Shown here piece by piece: positions 63,979 through 64,000 of a stretch of DNA of 64,000 bases (position 1 is its first letter; every line of letters starts with the position of its first letter). The DNA is from JAVBMJ01 sp031552535 (GTDB lineage Bacteria > Bacteroidota > Bacteroidia > Bacteroidales > Rikenellaceae): assembly GCA_031552535.1 (NCBI GenBank), contig JAVBMJ010000004.1, forward strand, positions 23,598-87,597, written 5' to 3'. The position numbers were made by a program, and so were the translations under genes. The notes beneath the pieces are model-generated. The model saw only the letters and a program-made list of their open reading frames with translations, was not told the DNA's origin and did not search any database.

Positions 63979-64000
63979 ATGCAAAAGGATAAGTACGTTT
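63979..64000 (+). CDS. Probable start of an IS transposase (IS4-like), partial
   Basis: Only seven codons are visible (MQKDKYV). They resemble the N-terminus of IS4-family transposases common in Bacteroidota (MNKDKYVFAQL type). The identification rests on this short stretch and the preceding AT-rich, repeat-containing leader, so it is tentative. Confidence 0.4.

Overview
The window looks like a gut-type Bacteroidota chromosome, probably close to Alistipes/Rikenellaceae. The evidence is two SusC-type receptors and one SusD lipoprotein, many GH92 and sulfatase genes, promoters of the Bacteroidota type (TTTG, about 20 nt, TAnnTTTG), weak Shine-Dalgarno signals and a fairly GC-rich coding sequence. 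The lineage is inferred from style only; no rRNA or tRNA gene was seen.

Layout. (1) 1-13109: a divergent locus. Leftward: a secreted metallophosphatase and a SusC receptor that runs off the window. Rightward: a large DUF5689/lamin-tail lipoprotein, an alkaline phosphatase, a canonical GH92 alpha-mannosidase and a GH71/GH99-like enzyme. Together they suggest use of phosphorylated, mannose-containing glycan or other organic phosphate. (2) 13183-22743: an ECF sigma factor overlapping a membrane-spanning beta-barrel protein, rpiB, a phosphopantetheinyl transferase, a CBM9-like protein, aroB, a lone sulfatase and sppA, with a repeat-rich 684-bp gap at 15761-16444. (3) 22855-50462: the main feature, a 17-gene leftward gene train of about 26 kb, preceded by a LacI-family regulator gene. 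In order of transcription: split transketolase (2 genes), RpiB/LacAB-type isomerase, iron alcohol dehydrogenase, TauE/SafE-type exporter, FucP-type sugar transporter, DUF4838 protein, NagB-like deaminase, NagA-like deacetylase, GH92, DUF4838, GH92, three sulfatases, SusC, SusD. (4) 50799-62770: mostly housekeeping genes (DUF3127 protein, cyclophilin, rmuC, rpe, ABC-F ATPase, SUI1-like factor, tex, aminopeptidase P, Omp85-like protein). (5) 62837-64000: a frameshifted, 5'-truncated beta-propeller remnant, a small repeat element and the probable start of an insertion-sequence transposase.

The strongest candidate for an undescribed system is the cytoplasmic half of the region-3 gene train (39547-49092). 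Its set of split transketolase + RpiB-like isomerase + iron alcohol dehydrogenase + TSUP exporter resembles the transketolase type of sulfosugar breakdown (sulfoglycolysis). Here it is joined to NagA- and NagB-like enzymes, with no sugar kinase. Compared by eye with the E. coli enzymes, the NagB-like and RpiB-like proteins have both lost their phosphate-binding residues, while the ordinary RpiB at 15326 keeps them. I infer a route for an N-acetylglucosamine carrying a sulfonate or sulfate at C6: deacetylation, deamination/isomerisation, two transketolase steps around a C4 isomerisation, reduction of a C3 aldehyde, and export. This is a hypothesis from gene content and motifs, not a demonstrated pathway, and I cannot exclude that a related pathway has been published.
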